In this document: positions 1 through 11,096 of the stretch, in pieces
Layout: each line of letters begins with the position of its first letter
Numbering within the stretch: the first letter of the stretch is position 1
NCBI GenBank assembly: GCA_030220185.1
Contig: JASPKZ010002332.1
Coordinates: 2,232,001-2,296,000, forward strand
Source of the DNA: Diploptera punctata
Lineage: Eukaryota; Arthropoda; Insecta; Blattodea; Blaberidae
Direction: 5' to 3'
DNA: 64,000 nt
Made by a program: the position numbers and the translations under genes
The notes under the pieces: model-generated
Database searches by the model: none
Told to the model about the DNA's origin: nothing
Seen by the model: the letters and a program-made list of their open reading frames with translations, nothing else

Positions 1-1505
1 AAAAAAAATTAGGGGATATTGTAGAATAACCTATTAAGATTATGTTTTTAGGAACAGTATTAGATGCAATCACTTTCTATTACTCCAAAAGAATGTCAAC
101 AAGAGTTTGAAGTCATTACGTAACCTATGTACCACACCAGATGTCAAAGAGATCCTGATTAGGAATATGGCAAACAAACAAAGCAACATTAACATGGGTG
201 AAAATGTTTCTTTAGTATGGTGTATGGTCTCCTCGAACGGCCAGCACTGCCTCACACCTGTGTATGGCATTGATGCAATGAGGTTAGCAATGAGTTCTTG
301 GGGGATACGTGGCCACTCTTCCATAAGAGCAATGTGCAGCTCTGGAACAGTTGTGGGAGGTGCTGGTCTGCCTGCAATGCACCTGCGTAATGCATCCCAC
401 ACATGCTCAATCGGATTCAAGTCTGGGGGAGGAAGCTGGCCATTGCATACGCTCGATACCCTCCACTTCCAGCATGTCGTCCACCAAGCCAGCTCTGTGG
501 GGTCGTGCATTATCGTCCATAAAAATAAAAGAATCACCTATGGCATCAGCATAAGGCACGACAAAAGGTCGGAGAATCTCATCTCTATACTTTACCGCAG
601 TCAAAGTACCACCTTGGATAACGTAGAGGTCCGTACGTCCACCACTACTGACTCCTGCCTACACCATCAATCCACCGCCACCAAATGGGGATCTTTCACG
701 TACAAAAGCTGGATTGTTTCGTGTCCCTTTTTCTCTCCAGATGAATACACGCCGACTATCGCATTCCATGTTGAATCGCGACTCATCAGAAAAAGAACTG
801 ATCTCCATTCAGCATGCCTCCACCCACGATATTCCTCCGCCCAGTTTCTGCGATCTCTACGGTGTTGTGGAGTTAACCTGGTACACACCATGGGCCTACG
901 GGCATAGAGACCACTTCCATGCAGTCGACTAGGGACAGTTTGAGTTGACAGCCTGCGTCCTGTTGCTGTTTGAAGTGTATTTCGCAGTTGAGTTGCATTC
1001 TGCTGTCTATTCCGACGGGCTGTTAACAAGAGGTAACGGTCATCCCTTGCTGTTGTTGCCCTTGGTCGACCTTGTCCGGCTCTTCTGTGAACAGTATGTT
1101 CTTTGAAAATGATTCCAAAGACTGGAAATCACGCTTTGAGACACCCCAATGGCTTGTGCCACCTCTTGTTGTGTCCTGTCCAGCTTCCATCCTTTTCATG
1201 GTCCTCCAAGCCATTGGTTCAGGTAAATCACGTTGTCGAGGCATCACTGTCCCTAAGGCAAGTCATTCACTAACTGAAAACTGGACTGGATTTAAAAACA
1301 GCAACAAAACATTCACCCCCACACCACCCTTTCACATCAACAGTACAGACACTGCCCTCTGGTGTGGTACCGAGGTTACGTAACAACTTCAAACTCTTAT
1401 TTACATTATCTTGGAGTAATAGAAAGTGATTGCATCTAATACTATTCCAAAAAACATAGTCTTAATAGGTTATTCTACAATATCCCCTAATTTTTTTGAG
1501 CAGTG
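1..1505 (-). mobile_element. Tc1-like DNA transposon, left tip cut by window edge
   Basis: The first ~90 bases are the inverted complement of about 1412-1505, so the ends are terminal inverted repeats. The right end reads GAGCAGTG followed by TA (1506-1507), the expected Tc1 target dinucleotide; the left terminal ~8 bases lie outside the window. The interior encodes a Tc1-family transposase on the minus strand. At about 1.5 kb it is close to the usual size, so it is a nearly full-length but inactivated copy. Confidence 0.9.
236..1247 (-). pseudogene. Broken Tc1-family DDE transposase
   Basis: Read right to left, pieces of one transposase fall in different frames. 1023-1247 holds an N-terminal helix-turn-helix-like part (ends of DNA recognition). 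667-1029 holds the linker with RRNRQQNATQLRNTL. The first catalytic Asp region (SDESRF) near 790 is out of frame with what precedes it. 407-604 carries the second Asp in FMDDNARPH. About 236-440 carries DLNPIEHVWD with the catalytic Glu. A run of five C near 430 causes the frameshift just before DLNPIE, and a stop replaces the expected Trp near 650. The catalytic triad can still be traced, but no single frame holds it. Tc1 transposases cut and paste the element at TA sites; this copy cannot make the protein. Confidence 0.88.
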
Positions 1506-1507
1506 TA

Positions 1508-2744
1508 GATGTTGAAGTAAGTTCAAGCTTTTAATGACTATTATCATTTAAAGCGATTATAAATAACTACGGTGAGTAAGTCCATCTTTAAATCTGGATT
1601 TTATTCCAATAAACTCCATTTCGAGAACAATATTTACCAATTACTTTTGTTTTTTCCTTAAATGTAATTTTTATATATTAGTTTCCACAAATAAGTGGTT
1701 GGTGTTTTCGACGAATTTCAATGTCCATGTGCTGTAATACATGGCTCATCCACTGAAGTTCTCGAATTACGTGGCATTGTACCGAGTACATTCAGATCTA
1801 ATCGCTAGGTGTCTCAAAGCGAGAAAGAACAATAATCACACCCTTCTGAAAAGACGCGATATGATCTTGTAGTAAAATCAATATTATAAGTAAATAAATA
1901 AATAAACAAATATATATAACATTGGATCCTATGCTGTCGGTTCCCCGCCGCTAATGTGCCAGCAGTGCCAGTGAAATCCCCGCGTCTGCTGTCCAATGCC
2001 ATACTGATCGCACTGTATATTCTGTATACTAGTACAGTTTTACTATTTTATTTATCCTCAACTTATTTCTCAGTTAGGCTAATTTTAAAGAATTAAAATG
2101 ACTTCTCGGTCTAACAGCCAAGTGAACTATTTATTTCTGCCAACTTCGTGGATACAAAATATTTTAACAACGCCGAAAAGTTTTAAACTTTGCATAATTA
2201 TAAGAAGTTCGTTGTTTATAATTTATAATGATGAATTATTTACACCGTTTTACATTAAAATGATTGTACTTAATTATACTGTCTTCATTCTAAGATAAAT
2301 GAATATAAATAATTACTACATTAATTGAAATTACTTATGCAGTAAAAAAAAGCGTAGGCCTAACATGTTTAATTTCTTGATAAGAATAATTTTAAAAATA
2401 AAATTTAGCGAACAATTTAGCTCTGGCAATAACTTTTGAAATTTGTAATCGGGAGGTACTGCATTCAAATCTCGCTGGTGACGAACCTGAGGATTGTTCT
2501 CGTGTGCTTTTTAATCGTCTACGCAAATTTATTTATCATTCACCATTTCATAATAAATCTTTATAAAAAGTTCTACGCAAAAGCTGAAAACACAATAGAA
2601 ATTTGATAGTCTAATTGATACAACGATACGACTTTGGATTTTGAAGCATAATAAATAAAAATGAAATTCAGGTTAAACTCTCATTCTTCTTTCTATTTTG
2701 TGACTTCGCTGCCCTTTTATTCTAACCCTAGCCCCGTTTATATT
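1508..2744. other. AT-rich DNA, nothing recognised
   Basis: No supported gene. A short open frame at 2098-2298 has the composition of random AT-rich sequence. Around 2440-2480 there is a stretch resembling a B box of a tRNA-derived repeat, too weak to call. Confidence 0.5.
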
Positions 2745-2945
2745 AATAGACCATTATATCCTATATTTTTCTTTATTCCTCCATACTTTAACTCCCATAG
2801 TTCTCATTTCTGCCTCGACATCATCCAACCATCTCAATGTCTGTCTCCTCACATTACGTCGACCTTCCGGTTTTGAATTCAAGATTAGTCTTGGAAAATG
2901 GCCCTCTTCCATTCTAATGACATGTCTCAACCATTTCAATATTTG
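2745..2945 (-). pseudogene. LINE reverse-transcriptase ORF, C-terminal fragment
   Basis: The minus strand reads KWLRHVIRMEEGHFPR, then a Lys-Pro-Glu-Gly-Arg-Arg stretch, then LRWLDDVEAEMRTMGVK. The pattern WxxHVxRM...KPEGxR...RxRWxDDVExD is the usual tail of insect endonuclease/reverse-transcriptase LINE proteins. Only about 60 residues survive; reverse transcriptase and endonuclease are absent, as expected for a 5'-truncated copy. Confidence 0.75.
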
Positions 2946-3006
2946 GACATTAATTTCAAAATTATAATATATAACAAGTATTTATTAGTCATATCATCTT
3001 CTATGG

Positions 3007-3357
3007 GTCCCGCGCCGTAGCCGAGCGGTTAAGGTAGGAAGCCTTGGCGCAGAGCTACGGGACTTGCGCTGGTTCGAGTCTCCATGGGCGAAGAAATTTT
3101 CTCATGGTATTTCGGCCAGTATGGGACCGGTGCCCACCCAGCATCGTGAGGCAATTGGGTAGCTACAATAAGTAGCGGCTCCATGTTGAGGAACCAGCTA
3201 TAACGGCTGGGGGACTCGACATGCTAACCACATGTCACCCCTACACTGGCTGTTGATCATCTACCTCTGTGATTGACACATGGGGATGTGAAGGGCCAGC
3301 AGCCGGCTGGTAAAAGGGCAACCGCTGAAAAGTGGAAAGACCCTCAATCGGAATCGG
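3007..3357 (+). mobile_element. SINE family S1 (tRNA-headed), near full length
   Basis: The head contains a polymerase III A-box-like stretch (CCGTAGCCGAGCGGTTAAGG) and a B box (GGTTCGAGTCTCC). The body includes CGGCTCCATG, CTACCTCTGTGATT and CAGCCGGCTGGT, which recur at 29586-29865 and, reversed, at 49970-50218. This is the most complete S1 copy here and gives the family structure: tRNA-like 5' part, then about 270 bp of unrelated body. Confidence 0.82.
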
Positions 3358-3360
3358 ATC

Positions 3361-3490
3361 TTCTATGGAAGTGAGGCATGGACAATAACAAAGAAATTAT
3401 ATCATATCTAATGGTATGGGAAAGGAAAATTCTGAGGAAGATATATGCACCAAAACGTGACAATGGAAAATAGGATTCAATGTGGAACTG
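3361..3490 (+). pseudogene. LINE ORF fragment
   Basis: The plus strand encodes YGSEAWTITKKL then, out of frame, ERKILRKIYAPKRDNG. These are conserved landmarks near the C-terminus of insect LINE polyproteins (YGxExWxL, LRKIxG). It directly follows the S1 SINE and keeps only about 130 bp. Confidence 0.65.
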
Positions 3491-4775
3491 AAAATACAGT
3501 ATATGTCACCTGATATTCTAACTGAAATTAAACTCACATTAACTTACTTTAATTATGCACATGTTATATGTAGCAAAAATAGTGTTATGAAAGTTTATTT
3601 CTTTGATTATAATGGAATTATAATTATTACAGATACACATATTAATGAGTTGTTTTATTTCATGTTTTTTTCTTATACGTACAAATATTTGAACAACGTA
3701 AGCCGCGGTATGTATCATTTACAAAAATAAAAATCTGCCAACTCGCTAAAAGAGAAGAATGCTGCTAGCTATTGTTAATTAAAATTTACTAAGGCAATAC
3801 ATAAAATTCAATATCAACAATATAATGAAATAATTTTTGAGGATTAATTTAATCAATATTTTATGATATCGCCGATGAATATTATATTTTTGCGCGATAG
3901 TGCGTTTTGTCGTACTTATAGCAACGGCGATCATGATTTAAAGTTCAACTTCCTACATTTCGGGTTGCTAAACCTAAATAACTATTCTGTAATATTACAT
4001 ATTACAAACCTCATGCGGGAAGTAAAATCAGTGTCTTTTATGTATACTACGTATAATGTAGGCCTATATACAAAAATATATCCAAAAGGTAGTGTTAATA
4101 TACATTATACGAAACAAATAGCTGAATTTTAAATGAACTGAACTTTATTTGAAACAATATAAAACAATAAATACGTACTTGCCGTCATTTTATGACTGAT
4201 TGGTGTCACGGCCTGCTGTAGTCTCAACTAATAGACATTACCCATACTATTAACGTTAGTCAGTTGTTTATAATGGACGCAAATATTTTCAACAAGGATG
4301 TTATTATTTTACTATTATTTATTATTTTGAAAACATCATTGCGCAAAAAATAATGTACAACGCACGTTTGTGGAGTGTTTCACAAAAGCGAGGAAATGTT
4401 TAAAAACCGAGCGATAGAGCATCGTAATATATTATTTCGTAAAATTATTGAGTATTGAGTAACTATATCAGAATATAAATAAACACTTCTTGTTGTGCTG
4501 TTTTTATTTTTGATGAGTTCGAGCGTAAGTTAGATCAAATTGTATCACTTTAACGAAAAGGTGTCCATATATTAGTTCTATGTTATTCAAGCAATTAAAT
4601 TTCCATACGTTTTGAATACTATGAACTTAAAACGCAGATGATTATGGAATTAAAAAAACAATTAAATGCACTATCGACTATTTTTTTAAAGATTATCAAT
4701 TATTAGTTTCCGACCAAAATTTAAAAAAAATCCAAAATGTTTCTAAATGTATTATTTTCTTAATAGTTACATTTT
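3491..4775. other. AT-rich DNA, nothing recognised
   Basis: No gene or repeat could be supported. The open frames at 3482-3730 and 3863-4132 have no motif, no similarity I recognise and strongly AT-biased codons. Confidence 0.5.
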
Positions 4776-5027
4776 AAGGGTGCAGGAAAAGAACCAGGTA
4801 AGGCCTAAGTCATTATTTTTGTCGAAATGGAGATGTCATTAGATTATCCATATAAACCACTATTATTTAGAAGTGCGAAACATTAAAATATACAGTTTAT
4901 TCATGGTTTATTTACCTCCAAAGTTTTGCATTGTAAGGAAGTGTGTATATTTTACAACCAAAAGTAGACCTACGTTTTCTAAGTTTCAAGGAAAAAGTTA
5001 CTTACCTGTTTTTTTTTCTGTGCCCTT
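4776..5027 (+). mobile_element. MITE-like element with 27-bp inverted ends
   Basis: The left end AAGGGTGCAGGAAAAG...CAGGTAAG is matched in inverse by CTTACCTG...CTGTGCCCTT at the right. The 250-bp interior has no coding capacity. A partial inverted copy lies at 35401-35567. The short length, inverted ends and second copy support a non-autonomous DNA transposon; its superfamily is unclear. Confidence 0.7.
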
Positions 5028-5631
5028 TATTTATAATTAAAATTTGAAAGAATTATTTGTTTCATCATTGAAGAATAGCGTGTTAGGTTAATAAGCTGGT
5101 TAGTATTTTACTAACATCGCTCCTTAAAATATCAGAATATAACCTAATCATCTTGATTCATAACTGTGTTTGAAAGGAATGACAATTTTGCTCACAAGGA
5201 AATATTATAATGGAGTAGATATAATTGCTAAATATGTATATCTTCATAATTCACTTTAATAAATGGGAAGTCCAGAATCAAACTGCATTTTTTCCAAAAT
5301 TATCGAAAATGATGTTATGATATGTTTTAATACAAAATTTTCCAAGGAACATAAATTTGTTTATCATTGTCAAAGTGAACTTTTCCGCTTTAAAATTAAT
5401 GTTAAAGTCACTTTTTGGGCACAGACTGCATATTCTCCATCGGATAAATTGCAGAATGACTCCAAGTTGCTGCCGACCAATGACAGCCTTTCATTTTGTC
5501 TGCCATTTTGTTTTGTTTCTTGCTGTCACCTGTTTACATGAGAATTGGTTGTGTAAATGTAGAGTAGTAGTGCAATCATTTTAATAATATGTGCTAATAG
5601 TTTACCATACTGCAGTCGACATTATAATGGA
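5028..5631. other. AT-rich flank upstream of the 5.6-11.7 kb gene relic
   Basis: Open frames at 5263-5541 and 5357-5584 overlap each other and show no family signature. They could include leader sequence of the downstream gene, but nothing supports that beyond position. Confidence 0.4.
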
Positions 5632-6600
5632 TATGAACATTAATGTAGACGATACAATATGCCAGTTAAGTTACATGGATGAAAAAGTTTTAAAAGCAAC
5701 TGGTTAATGAATGAACTGAATCTAGTTGAATATCAGTTGTTTCAAATAAAACATTAATAAATATAGAACGTAATTGGTTCAACACGTGTTCTAAAACAGA
5801 AAATTGACTTGCATGATAGTTTTATTTACTAATTACTTCATTCAATGTTATTAGCCTATAGGTCAGGTAAAATTTATAAAATTGTCTTTCTTTTGTAGGT
5901 ATTTAAAAAAAAAGGCCAAGGTATCCAAAATGTATTAATCATAATTTCTATAAATGCAAATCGCCCAAGATGCATGATGTTAAATATTTCGATGAAATGC
6001 TCTAGCAAAATCCTAAAAATTATGTCCAAGATCACTTTATTGTGAAACACACTAAAATGTGTAGAATTAAACGGAGAAGAATAACGAAGGGGAACTAATC
6101 TGAAGAAGAAGCAACTGTCAAATATTTCGTCAGAACTAGAGAACAAAAATAGTTCGAGTTTGCAGAGAGACATTTCTTACTGACTGCAATATAAATCAGC
6201 TAGATGTATTATTAGTTATTACCGTCCTAAAGAAATATTTGCATAGTGGGAATGTTGACGAAAAAAACAAGAAGTGGCTTTAGGGAAGAAGTTGAATTTC
6301 AGGACAAAAAATAAAGCGTGATTCGGCTCACAAACACTCATGTGTGTAGAATCACACTACTGGAGGTAAAAGAGCAATATAAAATATTTTCTTTCAGAAT
6401 TAAATACGAAAATGCTATTGAAGATGTACTTTGTATTTTAGGGAAATATGCCACTAAAAGAAAGTTAACGATTTTCAATATAAATTATAATTTAGGATTT
6501 GGATCTTCCGGATCAATTGTATGCTCAATATGCCTACAGCTCCAAGGAAGAATTGTTTCGACCTAACAAGGGAAGTGCTTATGTTGGACCAGTTGGATTG

Positions 6601-7732
6601 TGTAGCGATTAATATGATAGGAGACATATAAACTAAGATACAACTCTAATATGCATGGGTCTGAAACTAAAATGCTCCGAAATATATCAAATTGTTATTA
6701 AAATTAAATAAATCTATAAATAATGAAAATAGAATATATTACTAATATCGTATAAAATATGTATGTGGAAAAGTAGAAATATATCCAGGTAAAAAATTCC
6801 ATGTACATTTGTCTAGAATAAAATACTGTAAAACGCTACCTGCTATACAAACGACAAATAATGGAATAAAGAGGTATTGTCAGAACTCTACCTACTACCC
6901 AAGTTACAAATAGTATAGGAACACAAAAAAGGGTATTGCCAAAAGAATATAACTAATTCCAATTAGCAGGCTATACAACTAATAAGAAATATTCATTCTT
7001 TAAGAAAAGATAACATTAGTTATCTATTAAAAATATTAAAAATCTATTGACCCAATTCTTAGAAACCAATTAACGTTACTAAGCAATTCCAAGAAATGAT
7101 GATAAAGAATTACTACCTGGCTAATACAGGCAACAAAAGACATTCATTCACCTCTAGAAAGGATAATCTCTTAACATTGACAGTTTACAAAGAAACTGAT
7201 TAACATTTATCTATTAATATCAAAGAACCAATTTACCCAGTTCTTAGAAATGTTATCATACTAGTAAATAATATTATTGTAACATAAATATATATTCAAT
7301 TGTAAGGAGTGGATTCGAGAAAAGTGGGAGGAGCCACCGCCTTTATAAGCGAGAACTTATATCAAAATACAATCACTCTCACTATCACTATCAGTGACTC
7401 TGTGTTCAGTGTTGGAACATCGTAGACCTGCAGACCGCGATCTCGGATTCAGTTTAAATATTAGATTCGTCCGAGAAATAGTTAAATTTAAAGTTATAGT
7501 CCGTTAAGCATTTGGACTTTGAAAATATTGATTCGAGCACGTGGACCTCTAAGTATTTCATCGACTCCACTCTTAGATAAAACTTTGTAACTGTATTAAC
7601 AAAAGTGTATTTCTCCGTAAATAAACAGTTTCTTGGATTCGTTAAAATTGAGTGTACATTTATACGTTGTTCTTTTGCTTATAAAGAGTTCATAACCCTG
7701 AGATCTCTTGCCTACCATTGAGCCCCGCACCA
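6601..7732 (+). mobile_element. Solo LTR of an LTR retrotransposon
   Basis: The segment starts TGTAGCG and ends GCACCA (TG...CA) and is flanked by a 4-bp duplication ATTG (6597-6600 and 7733-7736). The empty site can be read from the other inverted repeat of the host element near 10310-10335, where GGATTGTAACAAAAATTGG is uninterrupted. Inside are a TATA-like TTTATAAGC near 7341 and AATAAA near 7619, fitting promoter and polyadenylation signals. No second LTR or internal domain is present, so recombination between LTRs has probably removed the body. TSD length fits Gypsy-like elements, but the superfamily is not shown. Confidence 0.8.
6970..7265 (+). repeat. Degenerate duplicated block inside the solo LTR
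   Basis: Two loosely similar units share the order ACATTCATTC/ATATTCATTC, a CTATTA stretch, and ACCCAATTCTTAGAAA / ACCCAGTTCTTAGAAA (about 6970-7085 and 7118-7265). This suggests an old tandem duplication within the LTR. Confidence 0.45.
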
Positions 7733-8121
7733 ATTGTAACAAAAATTGGAGGATATGTTAACTAATTGACATTAAATGTAATGACGTTAGTCATTTTGCT
7801 GCAAATTTAATAAAACTCTTGTTGTTTGTCATTAAATTTCAATCGCGTCTCATTGACCGGTTCGTAACGACACGGTTGATCATTGCAGTTGGTTTCAAGC
7901 ACAAGTGCTGCTAGTGGTGCGAATAACGTAAATATTAGTTCCCACCTTCTTAACAGTAATACATATTTTGATTTATTTATATAGATAGCAGATCACTGTA
8001 TACTTATTTTTTACTTGAAATTCAGAATCGGTTATAATTTCGTGTACTGGAGTTACAAAAATAAATTATAATTTACCATAACATCAATGTGATAATGAGG
8101 GTCTTCGATGAAATGGTTGTG

Positions 8122-9143
8122 TCAAAGTTTTTGCGAACACCATGAGCATCTGATGATGGCAATCCTGAAGCAGTTATATATGGCATATTCACTAAAACCA
8201 ATGTCAAATACATTTTCAATCACATTTGTGAATCTCGTTACACTTTGATCCACATTATAACAATACTTTTTCCAAGCACAAATACGCATATCTTTGTAAA
8301 TTTCTGCTGACAGTTGATTATATACAAGGATATGCAGTTTTATAATAGAGAATCTATCACACATTTTCATGTCACCATCTGATTTTAGACGCACATATTC
8401 TTCAAGTCGTCGCACATATATCTTATATTGACCGAAAAAGAAACACATCATCAAGTGGTTGTATATATTTGATGGCTCCTGCAGGAATAATTTTCAGGCT
8501 TACATTTTTATCGGGTAAACAGCCCTGTATCAATTGTTCGTCTATATGCCCGGACCACAAATCGCATGTTAAAAATGAATCCATTTCAATGTTTTCACTA
8601 AACACATGTTTTAAGAATGCTTTCAAATGTTCTTTTGTCATTTTTCCACTGTCACTACAGTCGACATACACATTTGGAAGTGGATTCTGTTCTATCTTCT
8701 TCTGAACTTTGGGCCCAAATTCGTTTCCAGTAGGTTCTTGATAACAGAGGTATAACCTCTTCCCAAGTTGCCCACACATTGAAATAAGAACATATATCGT
8801 GTAAGAATGTGCAGTTCCATGGGTTTTGAACTGTAGCAACAGTGAGCTTTTTTCCTTTGACTGCCAGTGTTCTGTTTCCTGTCATTTCATAATTAAATTG
8901 ACTTTGGTCACAGTTCCACACATTCTTTCTTGGTATGCAGTTTTCCTGAATGGTCTGATTAACGTCTCTTATAAATTTATTTGCATTTTCAATAGTTTGA
9001 GTTTCGTTTTCAATACCCTTGACAGTGACAAATTTGGTAATTTTTCTTGAAGAAATATTGTTTTCTTTTTTGAAATTTGAAATGAATGTATTTGAAGCTT
9101 TTAATTCATTCAAGCCCAATTCCTTCGCTCGAAAAACAGCCAA
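8122..9143 (-). pseudogene. Broken pogo/Tigger-like (DDE_1) transposase
   Basis: Three minus-strand frames make one transposase. 8655-9143 has the region LGLNELKASNTFISNFKK (DNA-binding side), then WNCDQSQFNYEMTGNRTLAV, where the Asp of CDQSQF fits the first catalytic residue and TGNRTLAVKGKK is a strong DDE_1 landmark. 8423-8839 has CDLWSGHIDEQLI, the probable second Asp, and IPAGAIKYIQPLD, the third Asp of the QPLD motif. 8122-8454 continues FFFGQYKIYVRRLEEYVR. Frames change near 8830 and near 8440, where GAT is doubled before the QPLD continuation. The enzyme would cut and paste the host element; these frameshifts make it non-functional. Family assignment is from motif memory, not a search. 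Confidence 0.8.
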
Positions 9144-9328
9144 CGTTTATAAATGCCAATAGTGCCCTGTCAATCCCCGATCTCGAGAATCTCGAAATTT
9201 ATTAAGGATATAGTCTTTAATTTGGGTGATTCTTTTAGGGGTACCCGTTTTTTTGATTGTGAAGCTAGATAAGATGTTTTATTTTCTATATAGTTCAAAA
9301 CTGTTCTTACATTTCGGTTATTAATTAA

Positions 9329-9571
9329 TTATGGCCATTTTTTTATTATTTGTGAACATGACTTCGGGACAGGTTTCCTAGTGATCTTATATTCATAAAT
9401 ATTTTCCAAAGTTTTTTTCAGAATAGACTGACAGTACGTTAGGGCGTTTAGGATTCTTAACTGGACACGGCTCAAAGCTACTTGATCTCTCACGTTCCTC
9501 ACTAGATTCGTTGGCAATTTCAAAGTCGTCAGAACATCTGGCCCGTGTGAGCTTCTGATTGCAAGTGGCAT
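9329..9571 (-). other. Unassigned open frame within the DDE_1 element
   Basis: An 80-residue frame reads RVQLRILNALTYCQSILKKT near its middle. It lies upstream of the transposase on the same strand and might be decayed N-terminal or leader sequence of the same element. I recognise no domain. Confidence 0.3.
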
Positions 9572-10774
9572 ATTCTTCGAATTCTAAAGTATTTTAGTTA
9601 AAGTCCTCTAACCCATTCCAATATTTTTGTTCTATAAGTTCTGCCAGAAAATAAGCAAACTGGTCATCATCCAATCTTGGTTCTTCGTGTTTTTACAAAT
9701 GTTTCCTGAACTATAGATTATAACGTAGTTAAGACGTAAAATGAATTTATTGTGCCCATTTTATTCTTTTGATGAAATATTTTATTGACTCACAAGACTA
9801 TTTTACCTGTAAATGTACACATATACGTGCAAATATACTGTTATGCCCTTAAAAAGTATTAATTTACACCATAAATATGCTAATTGATAAATAATAAAAC
9901 AAATATTCTATTGTACTTTCATTTCATTGAGTTTTTTATGTTTAAATATAAACAATTCGTATATACTGTACGAATACTCGACTGCAGGAGTGAAAAAAAA
10001 AAAACATTCAGAGACTGGTGCGCTGCTCTTCGAGCAACCGTGCCGCTCTGTTACAATATTTATTTCGTTAGTTTATCTCTCTTCCTGTCCTATTCTTTTC
10101 TTCCTTCGTTCACCACACTATGATTTTCTATTTTTATTTGTTTATTTTATTTTTTCCGAATGTTTTACTTATTTATTCTGTCATGTACCGATGCCAAGCC
10201 TTTATTTTTTTCTTGTTCCTTATTTCCTATTAAATAGTATTCATACTATTGAATTTGCAGTGAAATGACTAATAGCACGGTATTTAGTATCCTTAATTCA
10301 ACATATCATCCAATTTTTGTTACAATCCAACTGGTCCAACATAAGTACTTTCTTTGTAAGATAAAATAAAACAGGCAGCCTTAATTGCAGATTCACAAAG
10401 CTCACAGTAAAGCATTTTTTAACTTCTGTTGCGCGATAATATTCCATCTACACTGATACTGTTGTTTGACTTTGAGAAAAACTTTCCATTGCCTCGATTA
10501 CCAGATCAGTGTGTGTGTGTGTTATTTAATTCAGTTTTATTAATTTAACTTTACCTTAGTCAGAGAAACGAGCAGCACTAATCTTACTCCTGAAAATGTG
10601 ACATCAAATCTGTGGACTGATAATGAGTTCATAAAGGATTCAAATACTATAGCCTCATGCGTTTTATTTATTGTCTGAAGTCCACTGATATGACTCATTA
10701 TACCAATCTTCGTCTGGTGTCAGATTGGTGTGTTGAACAGAAAATAATTCTGTTATGGTGTCTTAAGTAATGAA

Positions 10775-11096
10775 ATGCTTTGAATGACAAAATATGTGCT
10801 TAGAAAGATTTTGGTCAAATGAGTACAATAACTTTTTTGAGATATATGTTTGTTTGAAGGAGGCTGAAATTAGATAATAACTTTTTTGTTAACGAAAAGT
10901 AAGCAAAATTCGTAACTGTATATAAATTTTATTGGGTCTGTCAGATATTTCTACTGCGATTAATCAGGAATAAAGAGAGCGCAGAAATACTAGAGTACAA
11001 GAAATACCATACATACAGGATAATTTCACTGTACGCCATCCACATTTACTCGATATAACGGTTGTTTTTACAATTTATAATGTCCTTTCATTAGCT
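10775..11096 (+). mobile_element. ~310-bp repeat inserted in the DUF7869-like gene
   Basis: The sequence from about GAATGACAAAATATGTG to ACAATTTATAATGTCC is found again, inverted, at 12703-13026, with shared blocks GTTAACGAAAAGTAAGCAAA, TTTCTACTGCGATTA and CATTTACTCGATATAACGGT. It separates SDWCVEQK from the VPGYSF motif, which normally lie close together, so it is an insertion. Short inverted ends (TAATGAAA / TTTCATTA) are possible but weak. Confidence 0.65.

Larger units (their letters stand above)
6567..10356 (-). mobile_element. DDE_1 (pogo/Tigger-type) transposon inserted in the DUF7869-like gene
   Basis: The ends are inverted repeats of about 130 bp. Left: CAAGGGAAGTGCTTATGTTG onward. 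Right: the reverse complement of CAAAGAAAGTACTTATGTTG onward. Both continue through GGACCAGTTGGATTG, TAACAAAAATTGG, GATATGTT and CTGCAAATT. TAA flanks each side (6564-6566 and 10357-10359). Removing the element rejoins coding blocks of the host gene. The left repeat is interrupted by the solo LTR at 6601-7732; without it the element is about 2.66 kb. It encodes the minus-strand transposase at 8122-9143. Confidence 0.78.

Noticed and set aside
107..907. Long plus-strand frame of 266 codons
   Set aside because: It is the antisense shadow of the Tc1 transposase, which has all the recognisable motifs on the minus strand.
5263..5541. A host gene upstream of the DUF7869-like relic
   Set aside because: No domain, splice context or similarity; overlapping frames in AT-rich sequence.
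7278..7741. A shorter LTR from TGTAAC (7278) to GTAACA (7741)
   Set aside because: It has no target duplication, whereas 6601-7732 has ATTG on both sides and an empty site to compare with.
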